Part shown: positions 36,356-45,131 of the stretch, one piece after another
How positions within the stretch are numbered: position 1 is the first letter of the stretch
How the letters are laid out: each line of letters begins with the position of its first letter
Origin: Lysobacterales bacterium 15-68-25
Lineage (GTDB): Bacteria > Pseudomonadota > Gammaproteobacteria > Xanthomonadales > Rhodanobacteraceae
NCBI GenBank assembly: GCA_002279065.1
Contig: NCKB01000008.1
Location: 186,001 to 250,000 of the forward strand
Reading direction: 5' to 3'
DNA: 64,000 nucleotides
Position numbers and translations under genes: made by a program
Notes under the pieces: model-generated
The model's database searches: none
The model's input: the letters and a program-made list of their open reading frames with translations, nothing else
What the model was told of the DNA's origin: nothing

Positions 36356-37693
36356 GTGCCGGACCCACGCTGGAACTCCCCGGTGACACCCTCCCCCGAA
36401 GCTGCCGCGAGCGAGCGTCGAACCGCCGCTTTGTCGGCCGTGGCGTTTTTTTTCGTCCTGACCTCGTACTACATCGTGCGGCCGGTGCGGGACCAGCTCA
36501 GCGGGGCGGTCGGATCGCAGTCGCTGCCGCTGTTCTACCTCGGCACGTTTCTGGCGATGCTGGCGCTGACGCCGGTGTTCGGGGCGATGGTGGCCCGCTT
36601 CCCGCGCCGGCGATTGCTTGGCTGGAGCTACTGCTTCTTCATCGCCTGCCTGCTGGCGTTCGTGCCGGCCTTCCTGGCGCAGGCGCGCATCGGCGCGCGC
36701 GAGCTCGGGGTGGTGTTCTTCATCTGGGTCAGCGTGTTCAACCTGTTCGTGGTGTCGCTGTTCTGGAGCTTCATGGCGGACATCTTCGACAGCGCGCAGG
36801 CGCGCCGGATGTTCCCGCTGATCGCGTTGGGCGGCATGGCCGGCGCGGTGTTCGGACCGGTGGTCACCAGCCTGCTGGTGGGGCTGCTGGGCGTGGCGCC
36901 GCTGCTGGTGGTCTCGGCGCTGATGCTGGGTCTGGCGCTGGCCCTGTTGCTGCATCTGTCGCACGAGGGCGGTCGCGCCAGTCAGGGCGAGGTGCGCGAC
37001 GAGGAGGCGATCGGCGGCTCGCTGTGGGCAGGCATCCAGGAGCTGTGGTCGCGGCCGTTCCTGCGCTACATGGCGATCCTGATGCTGCTGGGTGACGGCA
37101 TCGGCACGCTGGCCTACGCGTTTGTCGCCGACTACGCCAAGGCGCATCTCGTCGAGAGCGCGGCGCGCACGGCGTTCTACGCCCACCTCGACCTGGCAGT
37201 GAACGGGTTGGGTGCGCTGTTGCAGTTGACCGCCACCCGCTGGCTGCTGCGTCGCCGGGGTGCCGGTTCTGGCCTGCTGGTGCCCGCGCTGGTGAACATG
37301 GCGCTGCTGGGGATGGTGATGGTCGGCGGCCACGGCAGCGTGGCGGTGCTGGGGATGACCCTGCCGCTGGTGGCGGTGATGCAGGTGGTGACCCGCGGCT
37401 TCGCCTACGGTATGACCAAGCCGGCGATGGATGCGCTGTACACCCGGGTGCCGCGCGAGACCCGCTACAAGGGCAAGAACTTCGTCGAGACGGCGGTGTG
37501 GCGTTTCGGCGACCTGGTCGTCACCAGTGGCGTGAGCATCCTGGGGACGGCAGGCATCGGCCTGAGCGGCATGGCGCTGGTCGGTGTGGCGGTGTCCGGC
37601 GGTGCGACATGGGTGGCGCACCGCGCCGGGCACTCGCCGGACCTGCTGCCGGAGCCGTTGGCCGACACGCCGGACGGGTCGGACGCCGCGTGA
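36356..37693 (+). CDS. MFS/NTP-NDP exchange-type membrane transporter
   Basis: A polytopic protein of 445 aa with 10-12 hydrophobic spans. FFFVLTSYYIVRPVRDQL in span 1, LGTFLAMLALTPVFGAMVAR, FWSFMADIFDSAQARRMF and LIALGGMAGAVFGPVV are features of the group often annotated as NTP/NDP exchange transporter (Npt/Tlc-like) or MFS. In free-living bacteria of this group the substrate is unknown, and nucleotide exchange should not be assumed. The start is GTG at 36356 or the GTG at 36383; neither has a strong ribosome binding site. It is divergent from the GMC gene with only 42 bp between them. Confidence 0.75.
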   Translation: MPDPRWNSPVTPSPEAAASERRTAALSAVAFFFVLTSYYIVRPVRDQLSGAVGSQSLPLFYLGTFLAMLALTPVFGAMVARFPRRRLLGWSYCFFIACLLAFVPAFLAQARIGARELGVVFFIWVSVFNLFVVSLFWSFMADIFDSAQARRMFPLIALGGMAGAVFGPVVTSLLVGLLGVAPLLVVSALMLGLALALLLHLSHEGGRASQGEVRDEEAIGGSLWAGIQELWSRPFLRYMAILMLLGDGIGTLAYAFVADYAKAHLVESAARTAFYAHLDLAVNGLGALLQLTATRWLLRRRGAGSGLLVPALVNMALLGMVMVGGHGSVAVLGMTLPLVAVMQVVTRGFAYGMTKPAMDALYTRVPRETRYKGKNFVETAVWRFGDLVVTSGVSILGTAGIGLSGMALVGVAVSGGATWVAHRAGHSPDLLPEPLADTPDGSDAA

Positions 37694-37705
37694 CGGCCGC
37701 GCCGC

Positions 37706-38134
37706 TCAACCGGTGATGTAGCGCTGCAGTTGCTCGATCTGCTCGGCCTGTTCGTCGATCACCGCCTTGACCAGATCGCCGATCGAGATGACCCCGATCA
37801 CCCGGCCGTCCTCGATCACCGGCAGGTGCCGAATCCGGCTGTGCGTGCACAGGCGCATGCATTCGAGCACTTCGGTCTCCGGGGTCACCGTGATCGGTTG
37901 TGCGCTCATGATCTCGGACACCGGGGTGGATGCCGAGGCGCGCCCCTGCAGGATCACCTTGCGCGCATAGTCGCGTTCGGAAACGATCCCTTCCAGCCGT
38001 TCGGCGCGCATCACCAGCAGGGCGCCGACGCGACGATCGGCCATCGTCCGGATCGCCTCCAGCACCGGCGTTTCCGGCGCCACGGCGTGCACCGCGTGAC
38101 CCTTGATCTCCAGCAGATGCTTGACCTGGTTCAT
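37706..38134 (-). CDS. Two-CBS-domain protein
   Basis: Small cytoplasmic protein, 142 aa, made of two CBS domains: AVAPETPVLEAIRTMADRRVG...GIVSERDYARKVI and ITVTPETEVLECMRLCTHSRIRHLPV...GVISIGDLVKAVI. Stand-alone CBS pairs of this kind bind adenosyl ligands (AMP, ATP, SAM or NADH) and sense energy state. A conserved ERDYARK segment and the C-terminal EQAEQIEQLQRYITG helix are typical of this subgroup. The start is at 38134; an open extension upstream runs into a GC-rich region without CBS similarity. It converges on the transporter gene with 12 bp between. Confidence 0.9.
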   Translation of the reverse strand: MNQVKHLLEIKGHAVHAVAPETPVLEAIRTMADRRVGALLVMRAERLEGIVSERDYARKVILQGRASASTPVSEIMSAQPITVTPETEVLECMRLCTHSRIRHLPVIEDGRVIGVISIGDLVKAVIDEQAEQIEQLQRYITG

Positions 38135-38211
38135 GGCCGCCTCCCGGGCTTGGATCTGTGCCGAGTCTAGCGCCGCCGAAGCGCTACGGTGTGGTGGCGC
38201 CGTGAATCGCC

Positions 38212-39141
38212 TCAGCGCTCGCCGTCGACGCGCTCCTGCACGAAGTACAGCGGGCGCTGCTTGGTCTCGGTGTAGTTGCGGCCCAGGTACTCGCCGATCA
38301 CACCCAGTGCCAGCAACTGCACGCCGCCAAGGAACAGGATCACCACCATCAGCGTGGGGTAGCCGCGCACCGGATCGCCCCAGATCAGCGCCTTGGTGAA
38401 CACCCACGTGCCGTAGATGAAGGAAACTGCCGCTGCTGCCACGCCGATCCAGGTGGCCAGGCGCAGCGGGGCGCTGGAGAACGAGGTGATGCCTTCGATC
38501 GCCAACTGGGTCAGCCGCCAGTAATTCCACTTGGTGTCGCCGGCGAAGCGTGGGTCGCGCTGGTAGCGGATGGCGGTCTGGCGGAAGCCGATCCAGGCGA
38601 ACAGGCCCTTCATGAAGCGCTGGCGCTCGCGCAGCGTGCCCAGTGCGTCCAGCGCGCGGCGCGAGAGCAGGCGGAAATCGCCGGTGTCACGCGGCAGCGG
38701 CGTGGCGGAGAGGCGCTCCATGGTGCGGTAGAAGGCCGCCGCGGTGAAGCGCTTGAAATGGCTCTCGCCGGCGCGTGCGCTGCGCGTGGCGTAGACCACG
38801 TCGTAGCCGGCCTGCCATTGCTCGATCAATGCGGGGATCAGTTCGGGCGGATCCTGCAGGTCGGCGTCGATGACCACGGCGGCGCCTTCGGTGACTGCAT
38901 CCAGTCCGGCGGTGAGCGCCGCTTCCTTGCCGAAATTGCGCGACAGCCGCAGTCCGGTCACGCGCGGGTCGGCGCAGTAGCCGCGGATCAGTTCCCAGGT
39001 GTTGTCGCGGCTGCCGTCGTCGACGTAGAGCAGCCGTCCCTCGAGTCCGAGGCCATCCAGCACGGCCAGCGCGCGGGCGTGGAACGCGTCGAGCACGCTC
39101 GATTCGTTGTAGGCGGGGACGACGATGGTCAGTTCGGTCAT
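38212..39141 (-). CDS. GtrB/DPM-synthase-like membrane-anchored GT2
   Basis: A 309-aa polyprenyl-phosphate glycosyltransferase-like protein. The catalytic domain shows LTIVVPAYNESSVLDAF, LLYVDDGSRDNTWE, LSRNFGKEAALTAGLDA and VVIDADLQDPPELIP; two hydrophobic helices follow (~225-260 and ~265-290), then GEYLGRNYTETKQRPLYFV. It may load glucose or another sugar on undecaprenyl phosphate for LPS core/lipid A or O-antigen decoration. Unlike the similar enzyme at 16344, no gtrA or GT-C gene is adjacent. The start MTELTIVVP at 39141 fits the family; a Met seven codons upstream is also possible. Confidence 0.88.
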   Translation of the reverse strand: MTELTIVVPAYNESSVLDAFHARALAVLDGLGLEGRLLYVDDGSRDNTWELIRGYCADPRVTGLRLSRNFGKEAALTAGLDAVTEGAAVVIDADLQDPPELIPALIEQWQAGYDVVYATRSARAGESHFKRFTAAAFYRTMERLSATPLPRDTGDFRLLSRRALDALGTLRERQRFMKGLFAWIGFRQTAIRYQRDPRFAGDTKWNYWRLTQLAIEGITSFSSAPLRLATWIGVAAAAVSFIYGTWVFTKALIWGDPVRGYPTLMVVILFLGGVQLLALGVIGEYLGRNYTETKQRPLYFVQERVDGER

Positions 39142-39206
39142 GGACAGGGCGGCCTGGGGCAACAGGGCATGCTAGGCACAGCGCACGGTCCGGCCAAGCG
39201 CGGGCA

Positions 39207-39944
39207 TCAGCGCCGGCCGGTGCGGGCGGGAGGGTGGTCGCTGTCCAGGTATCCTGGCCCGCCCAGCCTTTCCATTTGCTTTTCGATCCAGTCGACCCGT
39301 CGCAGCACGTAGGCGCTGGGGCGGTCGACGTGGAGCCGCCGCGGGCTGGGCAGCACCGCGGCCAGACGCGCCGCCTGCTCCGGGCCGAGCCGGGCCGGCG
39401 GCACGTGGAAATAGGTGTCACTCGCCGCCCCAACGCCGTAGATGCCGTCGCCGAGCTCGGCGATGTTCATGTACACCTCGAGGATGCGCCGCTTCGGCCA
39501 GGTGGCCTCCAGCAGCACGGTGAAGTAGGCCTCAAGCCCCTTGCGCACGAAGCTGCGGCCGTTCCACAGAAACAGGTTCTTGGCCGTCTGCTGGCTGATC
39601 GTGCTGGCCCCGCGCAGGCGCCGGCCGTCGTCGGCGGCGTCGATCGCATCCTGGATCTGGTCGAAGTCGAACCCGTGGTGGAACGGGAACTTCTGGTCCT
39701 CGCCGGCCACCATCGCCAGCGGCACCCATGGCGAGACCTCGCGCCACGGCACCCAGCGGTGGCGCAGGTGGAAGTCCTTCTCGCCGTGCACCCAGGCGTC
39801 GAGCTGCCGCTCCATCATCACCGCCGAGGTCCACGGCGGCACGAAGCGCAGCACCAGCACGAACAGCCAGCTCAGCGCGACCCACGCCAGGGCGAGCAGG
39901 CCGGACCAGCGCAGCAGGCGCCGGAGGGTGGTTCGTGGGGGCAT
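39207..39944 (-). CDS. mtgA: Monofunctional peptidoglycan glycosyltransferase
   Basis: Membrane-anchored GT51 enzyme (245 aa) that polymerises lipid II without a transpeptidase domain. One N-terminal transmembrane helix (~14-36) is followed by the GT51 motifs AMVAGEDQKFPFHHGFD (catalytic Glu), RRLRGASTISQQTAKNLFLW, RKGLEAYFTVLLEATWPKRRILEVYMNIAELG in shortened form (KRRILEVYMNIAELGDG) and ERLGPEQAARLAAVLPSP-like LGPEQAARLAAVLPSP. The length is normal. It is divergent from hslO, 97 bp away. Confidence 0.95.
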   Translation of the reverse strand: MPPRTTLRRLLRWSGLLALAWVALSWLFVLVLRFVPPWTSAVMMERQLDAWVHGEKDFHLRHRWVPWREVSPWVPLAMVAGEDQKFPFHHGFDFDQIQDAIDAADDGRRLRGASTISQQTAKNLFLWNGRSFVRKGLEAYFTVLLEATWPKRRILEVYMNIAELGDGIYGVGAASDTYFHVPPARLGPEQAARLAAVLPSPRRLHVDRPSAYVLRRVDWIEKQMERLGGPGYLDSDHPPARTGRR

Positions 39945-40041
39945 GGACGGCGGCGTGGCACGAAAGCGTCGAGTATAAGGGGCGCGCGTGGAGCGGCCGT
40001 TGAGGCGCCGGCGGCCGGCCCCATATGGTCGGGTTGAACAA

Positions 40042-40956
40042 ATGACGAGGCTTTCCGTGGAAACGATTCTGGTCGAAGACGTGCTGCACCGCTTCCTGCT
40101 CGAGCGCGCCGGCGTGCGCGGCGTGCTGGTGCGCCTGGGCCCGGCCTGGCGCGAGGTCGCCGGCCGCGCCGACTATCCCGCGTCGCTGCGCGCGCTGCTG
40201 GGCCAGTCGCTGGCGGCCAGCGGGCTGCTGACCGGCAACATCAAGCTCGACGGCGCGCTGTCGATCGAACTGAAGAGCGCCGGCGCGCTGCGCCTGCTGT
40301 TCACCGAGTGCACCGACCAGGGCCGCCTGCGCGGCCTGGCGCGCTGGAGCGATCCGCTGCCCGAACCGCTGGCGCTGGCGCAGCTGCCCGGGGCGGTGAT
40401 GGCGATCACCATCGGCTCGGCCGAGCGCGGCCAGCGTTACCAGGGTCTGGTGGACCTGCAGCAGCCCGATCTGGCGCGTTCGCTGGAGGCCTATTTCGAG
40501 CAGTCCGAACAGCTGCCGGCGCGCATCGTGCTGGCCGCCGACGGCGACCATGCGGTGGGGCTGATGCTGCAGCGCCTGCCGGGCGAAGGCGGCTACGACG
40601 CGGTGCAGGACGAGGATGCGTGGTCGCGCATCGAGCATCTCACCGCGACGCTGGGCGCCGAGGAAATGCTGGCCACGGCGCCGGAGCAACTGCTGTACCG
40701 GCTGTACCACGAGGAGAACGTGCGCCTGTTCGAGCCGCGCCCGCTCGCCTTCGGCTGCAGCTGCACGCGCGACCGGGTGTCCGCCATGCTGCGCGCGCTG
40801 GGGCGCGAGGAAGTGGAGGCGGCGCTGGCGGCGCGCGACGGCGAGATCGAGGTGATCTGCGAGTTCTGCGCCCAGCGGTATACCTTCGACCGGATCGACG
40901 CCGAGCACCTGCTGAGCGGTCCGGCCGGCACCCAGCCGTCGACCACGGCGCAGTAA
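40042..40956 (+). CDS. hslO: Redox-regulated chaperone Hsp33
   Basis: Holdase activated by oxidative stress, 304 aa. The C-terminal zinc switch is intact: GCSCTRDRV gives the C-x-C pair and CEFCAQRYTF the C-x2-C pair. The N-terminal domain includes LLGQSLAASGLLTGNIKLDG, the usual EYFEQSEQLPARI equivalent (AYFEQSEQLPARIVLA), and LFEPRPLAFGCSC. The frame continues upstream but the ATG at 40042 gives the family N-terminus (RLSVETILVEDVLHRF). Confidence 0.96.
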   Translation: MTRLSVETILVEDVLHRFLLERAGVRGVLVRLGPAWREVAGRADYPASLRALLGQSLAASGLLTGNIKLDGALSIELKSAGALRLLFTECTDQGRLRGLARWSDPLPEPLALAQLPGAVMAITIGSAERGQRYQGLVDLQQPDLARSLEAYFEQSEQLPARIVLAADGDHAVGLMLQRLPGEGGYDAVQDEDAWSRIEHLTATLGAEEMLATAPEQLLYRLYHEENVRLFEPRPLAFGCSCTRDRVSAMLRALGREEVEAALAARDGEIEVICEFCAQRYTFDRIDAEHLLSGPAGTQPSTTAQ

Positions 40957-40975
40957 GGGCAGTGGATGGCGGGCG

Positions 40976-43903
40976 CTAGTCCGCCGACGGCAGCAGCCTG
41001 GCTGGCGCGTCGGGCCCCAGCCAGTGCGAGGCGGGCTGCGCGCGCGAGAATAGGAAGCCCTGCGCGTAGCGGATGCCGATGCGCAGCAGCGCCTCGCGCT
41101 GGTGTTCCTCCTCGATGCCCTCGGCGATGACCTGCATCTTCAGCGAGTCGGCAAGTACCTGGATGCCGCGCACCACGGCCAGGCCCTGGTTTTCCTCCAG
41201 CTCGGCCAGGTCGCGGGGCAACTCGGTGATGAAGGAGCGATCGATCTTCAGGGTCTGGATCGGGTACTGGTGCAGGTAGCTCAGCGACGAATAGCCGGTG
41301 CCGAAGTCGTCCAGCGAGATCCGCACGCCCTGTAGGCGCAGGCTCTCCAGGATGCGTTTGACCTGCGGCGGATTCTCCAGCAGCGCGCGCTCGGTGACCT
41401 CGATGCGGATGCACTGGGTAGGTACGCCGTGACGTTCCATCGCCGCCAGCAGCCGCTGGTCCAGGTCGGCCAGCCGGAAATGCCGGCCGGACACGTTGAT
41501 GCTGATGAAACCCTCGCCGCGGGTCAGCGCGAGTGTCTGCGCGAACACCTGCTCGAAGATCTGCCAGTCGATGTTCTCGGCGCAGCCGCTCTCTTCGGCG
41601 ACGATCAGGAAGTCGCCCGGCGAGAGCAGGCCGCGGTCCGGATGGTTCCAGCGCAGCAGCGCCTCGAAGCCCACGATGCTGCCGTCGGCGATCGCCACCA
41701 CCGGCTGGCAGTAGGGCTCGAACTCGTTGCGCGACAGACCGCGGCGCAGGTCGCCCTCCATTTCCAGCAGGGACAGCGCCTCGTAGCGCAGGCGATCGTC
41801 GAACAGTGCGGCGCGATGGCGGCCGTCATCCTTCGCGCTGTACATCGCCGCATCCGCGTCGCGCAGCAACTCCTCGGGCTGCTGGTAGTGCGGCGCCGGC
41901 AGGGCGATGCCGACCGAGGCCGAGGTGAAGATCTCCTTGATGCCCAGCCGGAACGGGGCCTGCAGCTGGGTGATGATGCGTTCGGCGATCTGCACCGCCA
42001 TGGCCGGCTCGGTGATGCCGTCCAGCAGCACGGCGAACTCGTCGCCACCCAGGCGGGCGACCAGGTCGCGCGTCTTCAGGCAGCCGCGGATGCGACCGCC
42101 GACCTGGAACAGCAGGTCGTCGCCGACCAGGTGGCCGACCGAGTCGTTGATGACCTTGAAGCGATCCAGATCGATGAACAGCACCGCGAACAGGCGCTGC
42201 GGGTCGGCCTTGTACTGGTTCAGCGCATGATCGAGCCGCTGCAGCAGCAGTGTGCGGTTGGGCAGACCGGTCAGCGAGTCGTGCAGCGTTTCGTACTTGA
42301 GGCGGCGCTCGACCCGTTCGCGCTCGGCGATCTGCTCGCGCAGGTCGCGGTTGGCCAGGGCCAGCGCGCGGGTGCGCTCGTCGACGCGGCGTTCGAGGCT
42401 GGCGTAGGCCTGCTTCAACGACTCGTTGGTGTGCTTGCGCTGCAGCGCGTTGGCGATGTGGTAGCTGACGAAGGTGAGCAGTTCCTGGTCGCGCGCCGTG
42501 TAGGTGTGTTCCGGTGTGTAGCTCTGCACGGCCAGCACGCCCATGACCCGGTCATTCCACACCAACGGCACGCCCAGCCAGCACACCGAGCGGGCGCCGA
42601 ACTGGCTGATCTCGCCGATCGACACCAGCCGGTCGACCTCGGCCGGGTCGGCCAGCAGCGGCTTGCCATGGCGCAGCACGTACTCGGTGGCACCTCGTCC
42701 GTGCGAGCGCGGCGGGCGCACCGCGTCCACCTCGTCCACGGAGTAGGGGAAGCTGATCTGCTTGCCATCCTCATCCAGCAGCGCGATGTAGAAATTGCGC
42801 GCATAGATCAGGCCGCTGATGATCCGGTGCACGGCGGCGTAGAAGCCTTCCAGGCTCTCCGGCGCGCTCGCCATCTCGGCGATGCGGAACAGCGCTGCCT
42901 GCAGCCGTTCTCCGCGCTGGCGCTGCAATACCTGCTGGCGCAGCACGCGGTTGGCCTCGCGCAGGGCGGCGGTGCGGTCGGCCACGCGGCGCTCCAGTTC
43001 GGCGTGGGCTGCCCGGCGCTCCAGCGCCGTCTGCACGTGCTGGGCCACGTAGCTGAGCAGCTCGCGGTCGTTCTGGGTGTAGCGCGTGTCGCTGCGGTAG
43101 CTCTGCATCACGATGCCGCCGACCACGCGCCCTTCGCGCAGCAGCGGAACGCCCAGCCAGTGCTCGCAGTTCGGCCCGATCGGTATCAGGCGCCCGGGCA
43201 GTTGCTGTGAGACCTCCTCGATCGACCCCATGATCGGCTGCCCGCCCTTGAGCAGGTTCCAGGTCAGGCTGTACTCCATCTCCTTGAGCGGCATGCTCTC
43301 GTCGGGCGAGGGCGGATCCTGGTCCATCGTGTCGACGTAGTACGGGAAGCGCACGCTCTCCGAGGTTTCGTCGTACAGCACGATATAGAAATTCTCCGCG
43401 TACATCAGGCTGCCGACGATGCCGTGCAGGGCGCGCATCATGTCCGGCATCGCATGGTCGGAGCCGGCTTGCTCGGCGATCGCGTAGAGGGCGCGTTGCA
43501 GGCGCTCGGCCATGGCCAGCCGGGAGATGGCTTCGTACAGGCGCGAAGTCTCGGCAAGCTGCCGGAGTCGCGAGGACACCACCCGACCGAGCCAGGCCAG
43601 CTCGGCTTCGAGAGCCGCCGGCAAGGGCATCGCCGGACATTCGAGGATCAGCGTGCGCAGCCCCTGGGGGTCGTCGGCCAGATCGATCTGACGCACCCCC
43701 GGATCCGGCGTCCAGCTGTCGCCATGCAGTCGCCAGCGCAGACGTCCAGTGATGCCGAGGCTGGCGAGCAACCGCTCGCAGACGTCGACGACTCCGGCCG
43801 CATCGGTCACGCTGAACAGCCGCTCGACCGCTCCGTGCAGCGCAAGCTGCCCGGATCCGGTCCGGCCGGATCCGCTCGCGCTCTGGGTGGGCACGAAGCT
43901 CAT
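40976..43903 (-). CDS. GAF-GAF-GGDEF-EAL cyclic-di-GMP turnover protein
   Basis: A 975-aa cytoplasmic signalling protein with no obvious transmembrane segment. Two related GAF domains (about 130-300 and 340-505) share the pattern LxGLIYARNFYIALLDE / VGSLMYAENFYIVLYDE and ...WLGVPLL..., each followed by a helical linker (RRVADRTAALREANRVL; RRVDERTRALALANRDL). The GGDEF domain has VLFIDLDRFKVINDSVGH and an intact LGGDEFAVLLDG, so it may synthesise c-di-GMP. The EAL domain has GFEALLRWNHPDRG, ISINVSGRH and DDFGTGYSSLSYL, so it may also degrade it. An inhibitory RxxD site was not evident before GGDEF. The ligand of the GAF domains is unknown. Confidence 0.93.
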   Translation of the reverse strand: MSFVPTQSASGSGRTGSGQLALHGAVERLFSVTDAAGVVDVCERLLASLGITGRLRWRLHGDSWTPDPGVRQIDLADDPQGLRTLILECPAMPLPAALEAELAWLGRVVSSRLRQLAETSRLYEAISRLAMAERLQRALYAIAEQAGSDHAMPDMMRALHGIVGSLMYAENFYIVLYDETSESVRFPYYVDTMDQDPPSPDESMPLKEMEYSLTWNLLKGGQPIMGSIEEVSQQLPGRLIPIGPNCEHWLGVPLLREGRVVGGIVMQSYRSDTRYTQNDRELLSYVAQHVQTALERRAAHAELERRVADRTAALREANRVLRQQVLQRQRGERLQAALFRIAEMASAPESLEGFYAAVHRIISGLIYARNFYIALLDEDGKQISFPYSVDEVDAVRPPRSHGRGATEYVLRHGKPLLADPAEVDRLVSIGEISQFGARSVCWLGVPLVWNDRVMGVLAVQSYTPEHTYTARDQELLTFVSYHIANALQRKHTNESLKQAYASLERRVDERTRALALANRDLREQIAERERVERRLKYETLHDSLTGLPNRTLLLQRLDHALNQYKADPQRLFAVLFIDLDRFKVINDSVGHLVGDDLLFQVGGRIRGCLKTRDLVARLGGDEFAVLLDGITEPAMAVQIAERIITQLQAPFRLGIKEIFTSASVGIALPAPHYQQPEELLRDADAAMYSAKDDGRHRAALFDDRLRYEALSLLEMEGDLRRGLSRNEFEPYCQPVVAIADGSIVGFEALLRWNHPDRGLLSPGDFLIVAEESGCAENIDWQIFEQVFAQTLALTRGEGFISINVSGRHFRLADLDQRLLAAMERHGVPTQCIRIEVTERALLENPPQVKRILESLRLQGVRISLDDFGTGYSSLSYLHQYPIQTLKIDRSFITELPRDLAELEENQGLAVVRGIQVLADSLKMQVIAEGIEEEHQREALLRIGIRYAQGFLFSRAQPASHWLGPDAPARLLPSAD

Positions 43904-44095
43904 CGGGGAGGGTGAACTCGACGTTAAAAATTACAGGCAGCCTTTATAGCTCGGCAGCCTCGCTTTGTCGCTGGCTGCGGCGCGATGGCCTTGGGGAAAC
44001 CAATGCGTCCGTAGATGGTCGGATGACGCGCCGATCCCTTCCGTTCTGTGCACCAGAGCGGCTTTTGAGCGCTGTTAGCAAAACGTAAAAAGGGA

Positions 44096-44101
44096 TATAC
44101 T
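44096..44101 (+). promoter_or_regulatory. Putative -10 element TATACT
   Basis: TATACT (5 of 6 to consensus) preceded by AAAAAGGGA in a distinctly AT-rich stretch, 36 bp upstream of the ATG at 44138. The -35 region is not clear at 17 bp spacing (TGTTAG), so this is tentative. Confidence 0.4.
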
Positions 44102-44137
44102 GGCCACTGTCTTCATTCCGGTTTGCTTTTTGCCGCC

Positions 44138-45043
44138 ATGCGCCGCCCACTCGCCCTTGCCGTGCTTCTGCTGCTGCCGCTCTCGGCGGCCGCACAGGCG
44201 CTGCCCGGGAATGACCAGTTCGCCGGCCAGTTGCTGTCCGGGCAGGACGGTCAGGTCGCCGAGGTGTCTCCCGGCGTGGCGGTGCCGCTCTGGCGGGGGG
44301 CCGACGGTCGCGTGCTCATGCTGGGTTCGGACCAGCAACCGGCTGGCCTTGCCAAGGTGGATGCGCCGCTGGCCTTCAGTGTGGTCGGTGCCGGTGCGGT
44401 TACATCCGGCGGCGTGAGCTATCGGCTGGGTCCGTCGCTACAGGCCCACGCCGGCGTCACCGAGCATTCCTGGATCAACGCGTCCTACCGCGTGCTGGGC
44501 AGCGAGGTCGGGGCAACCTACAACGCGGGGCGCTACAGCCTCGGCCTGAGCATGGGCGCCGATACCGTCAACAATGCCGCGCGCTTGCCGCGCGTGTTGC
44601 CTGGTGCGCTCCCCGGTGTGAATGGGCTTTCTTCGTTCGGCAGCAGCACTCAGCTGAACGCCCGTGGTCGGGTGGCTTTGGACGCCAGCAGCGGCATCGA
44701 TCTCGGTGCCAGCGTGGGCCGTATCCACCTGCTTCCCGGCAACCTGATGGGCATCGATACGCTCGACCAGAAGGCGTTGAGCTTCGGTGTCGATCGCGGG
44801 CCGCTCAGCGGCAGCCTGGTGGGTCGCGTGATGCAGCCGGCGGCCGGCATACCCGGTGCGTACAGCCCGGATCGCCGCTGGAGCAGCATCGATTTCGGGG
44901 TGACCTGGAAGCTTCCCTGGCAGGGTCAACTGAGCGTGGGTGCGCAGAACCTGTGGTCGTCGGGCTCGTCGACCAACACGCCGGTCGGCCCCGAGCCGGA
45001 CCAGTCCAGGACGCCTTACGTCCAGTACCACCAGGATCTCTGA
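44138..45043 (+). CDS. Exported beta-rich protein, putative outer-membrane protein
   Basis: A 301-aa protein of unknown function. It has a signal peptide (RRPLALAVLLLLPLSAAAQA). The mature part is rich in alternating hydrophobic/polar strands such as NASYRVLGSEVGATYNAGRYSLGLSMG, here shortened to GATYNAGRYSLGLSMGAD, and ends with IDFGVTWKLPWQGQLSVGAQNLW, typical of beta-barrel or porin-like proteins in part (VGAQNLWSSG). The very C-terminus (YVQYHQDL) does not end in the usual aromatic residue, so barrel membership is uncertain. It stands alone with its own promoter-like -10 and a strong shared terminator. Confidence 0.7.
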   Translation: MRRPLALAVLLLLPLSAAAQALPGNDQFAGQLLSGQDGQVAEVSPGVAVPLWRGADGRVLMLGSDQQPAGLAKVDAPLAFSVVGAGAVTSGGVSYRLGPSLQAHAGVTEHSWINASYRVLGSEVGATYNAGRYSLGLSMGADTVNNAARLPRVLPGALPGVNGLSSFGSSTQLNARGRVALDASSGIDLGASVGRIHLLPGNLMGIDTLDQKALSFGVDRGPLSGSLVGRVMQPAAGIPGAYSPDRRWSSIDFGVTWKLPWQGQLSVGAQNLWSSGSSTNTPVGPEPDQSRTPYVQYHQDL

Positions 45044-45073
45044 GCTCCGGCGACCCGCCCCCCCGGTTCACGA

Positions 45074-45103
45074 AAAACGCCGTTGCTTCCGCAACGGCGT
45101 TTT
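45074..45103. terminator. Bidirectional rho-independent terminator
   Basis: A perfect 13-bp stem AAAACGCCGTTGC / GCAACGGCGTTTT with a TTCC loop lies between the convergent genes ending at 45043 and 45132. The flanking A and T runs provide U tracts on both strands. Confidence 0.92.
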
Positions 45104-45131
45104 CGTTTCTGCCGGTTTCCGGCCGATGGGC

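Noticed and set aside
34721-37633. One 970-codon minus-strand frame that would make an extended GMC oxidoreductase
   Set aside because: The first ~440 codons are antisense to the membrane transporter gene and have His/Gln/Arg-rich composition without any domain; the FAD motif begins exactly at the Met at 36313.
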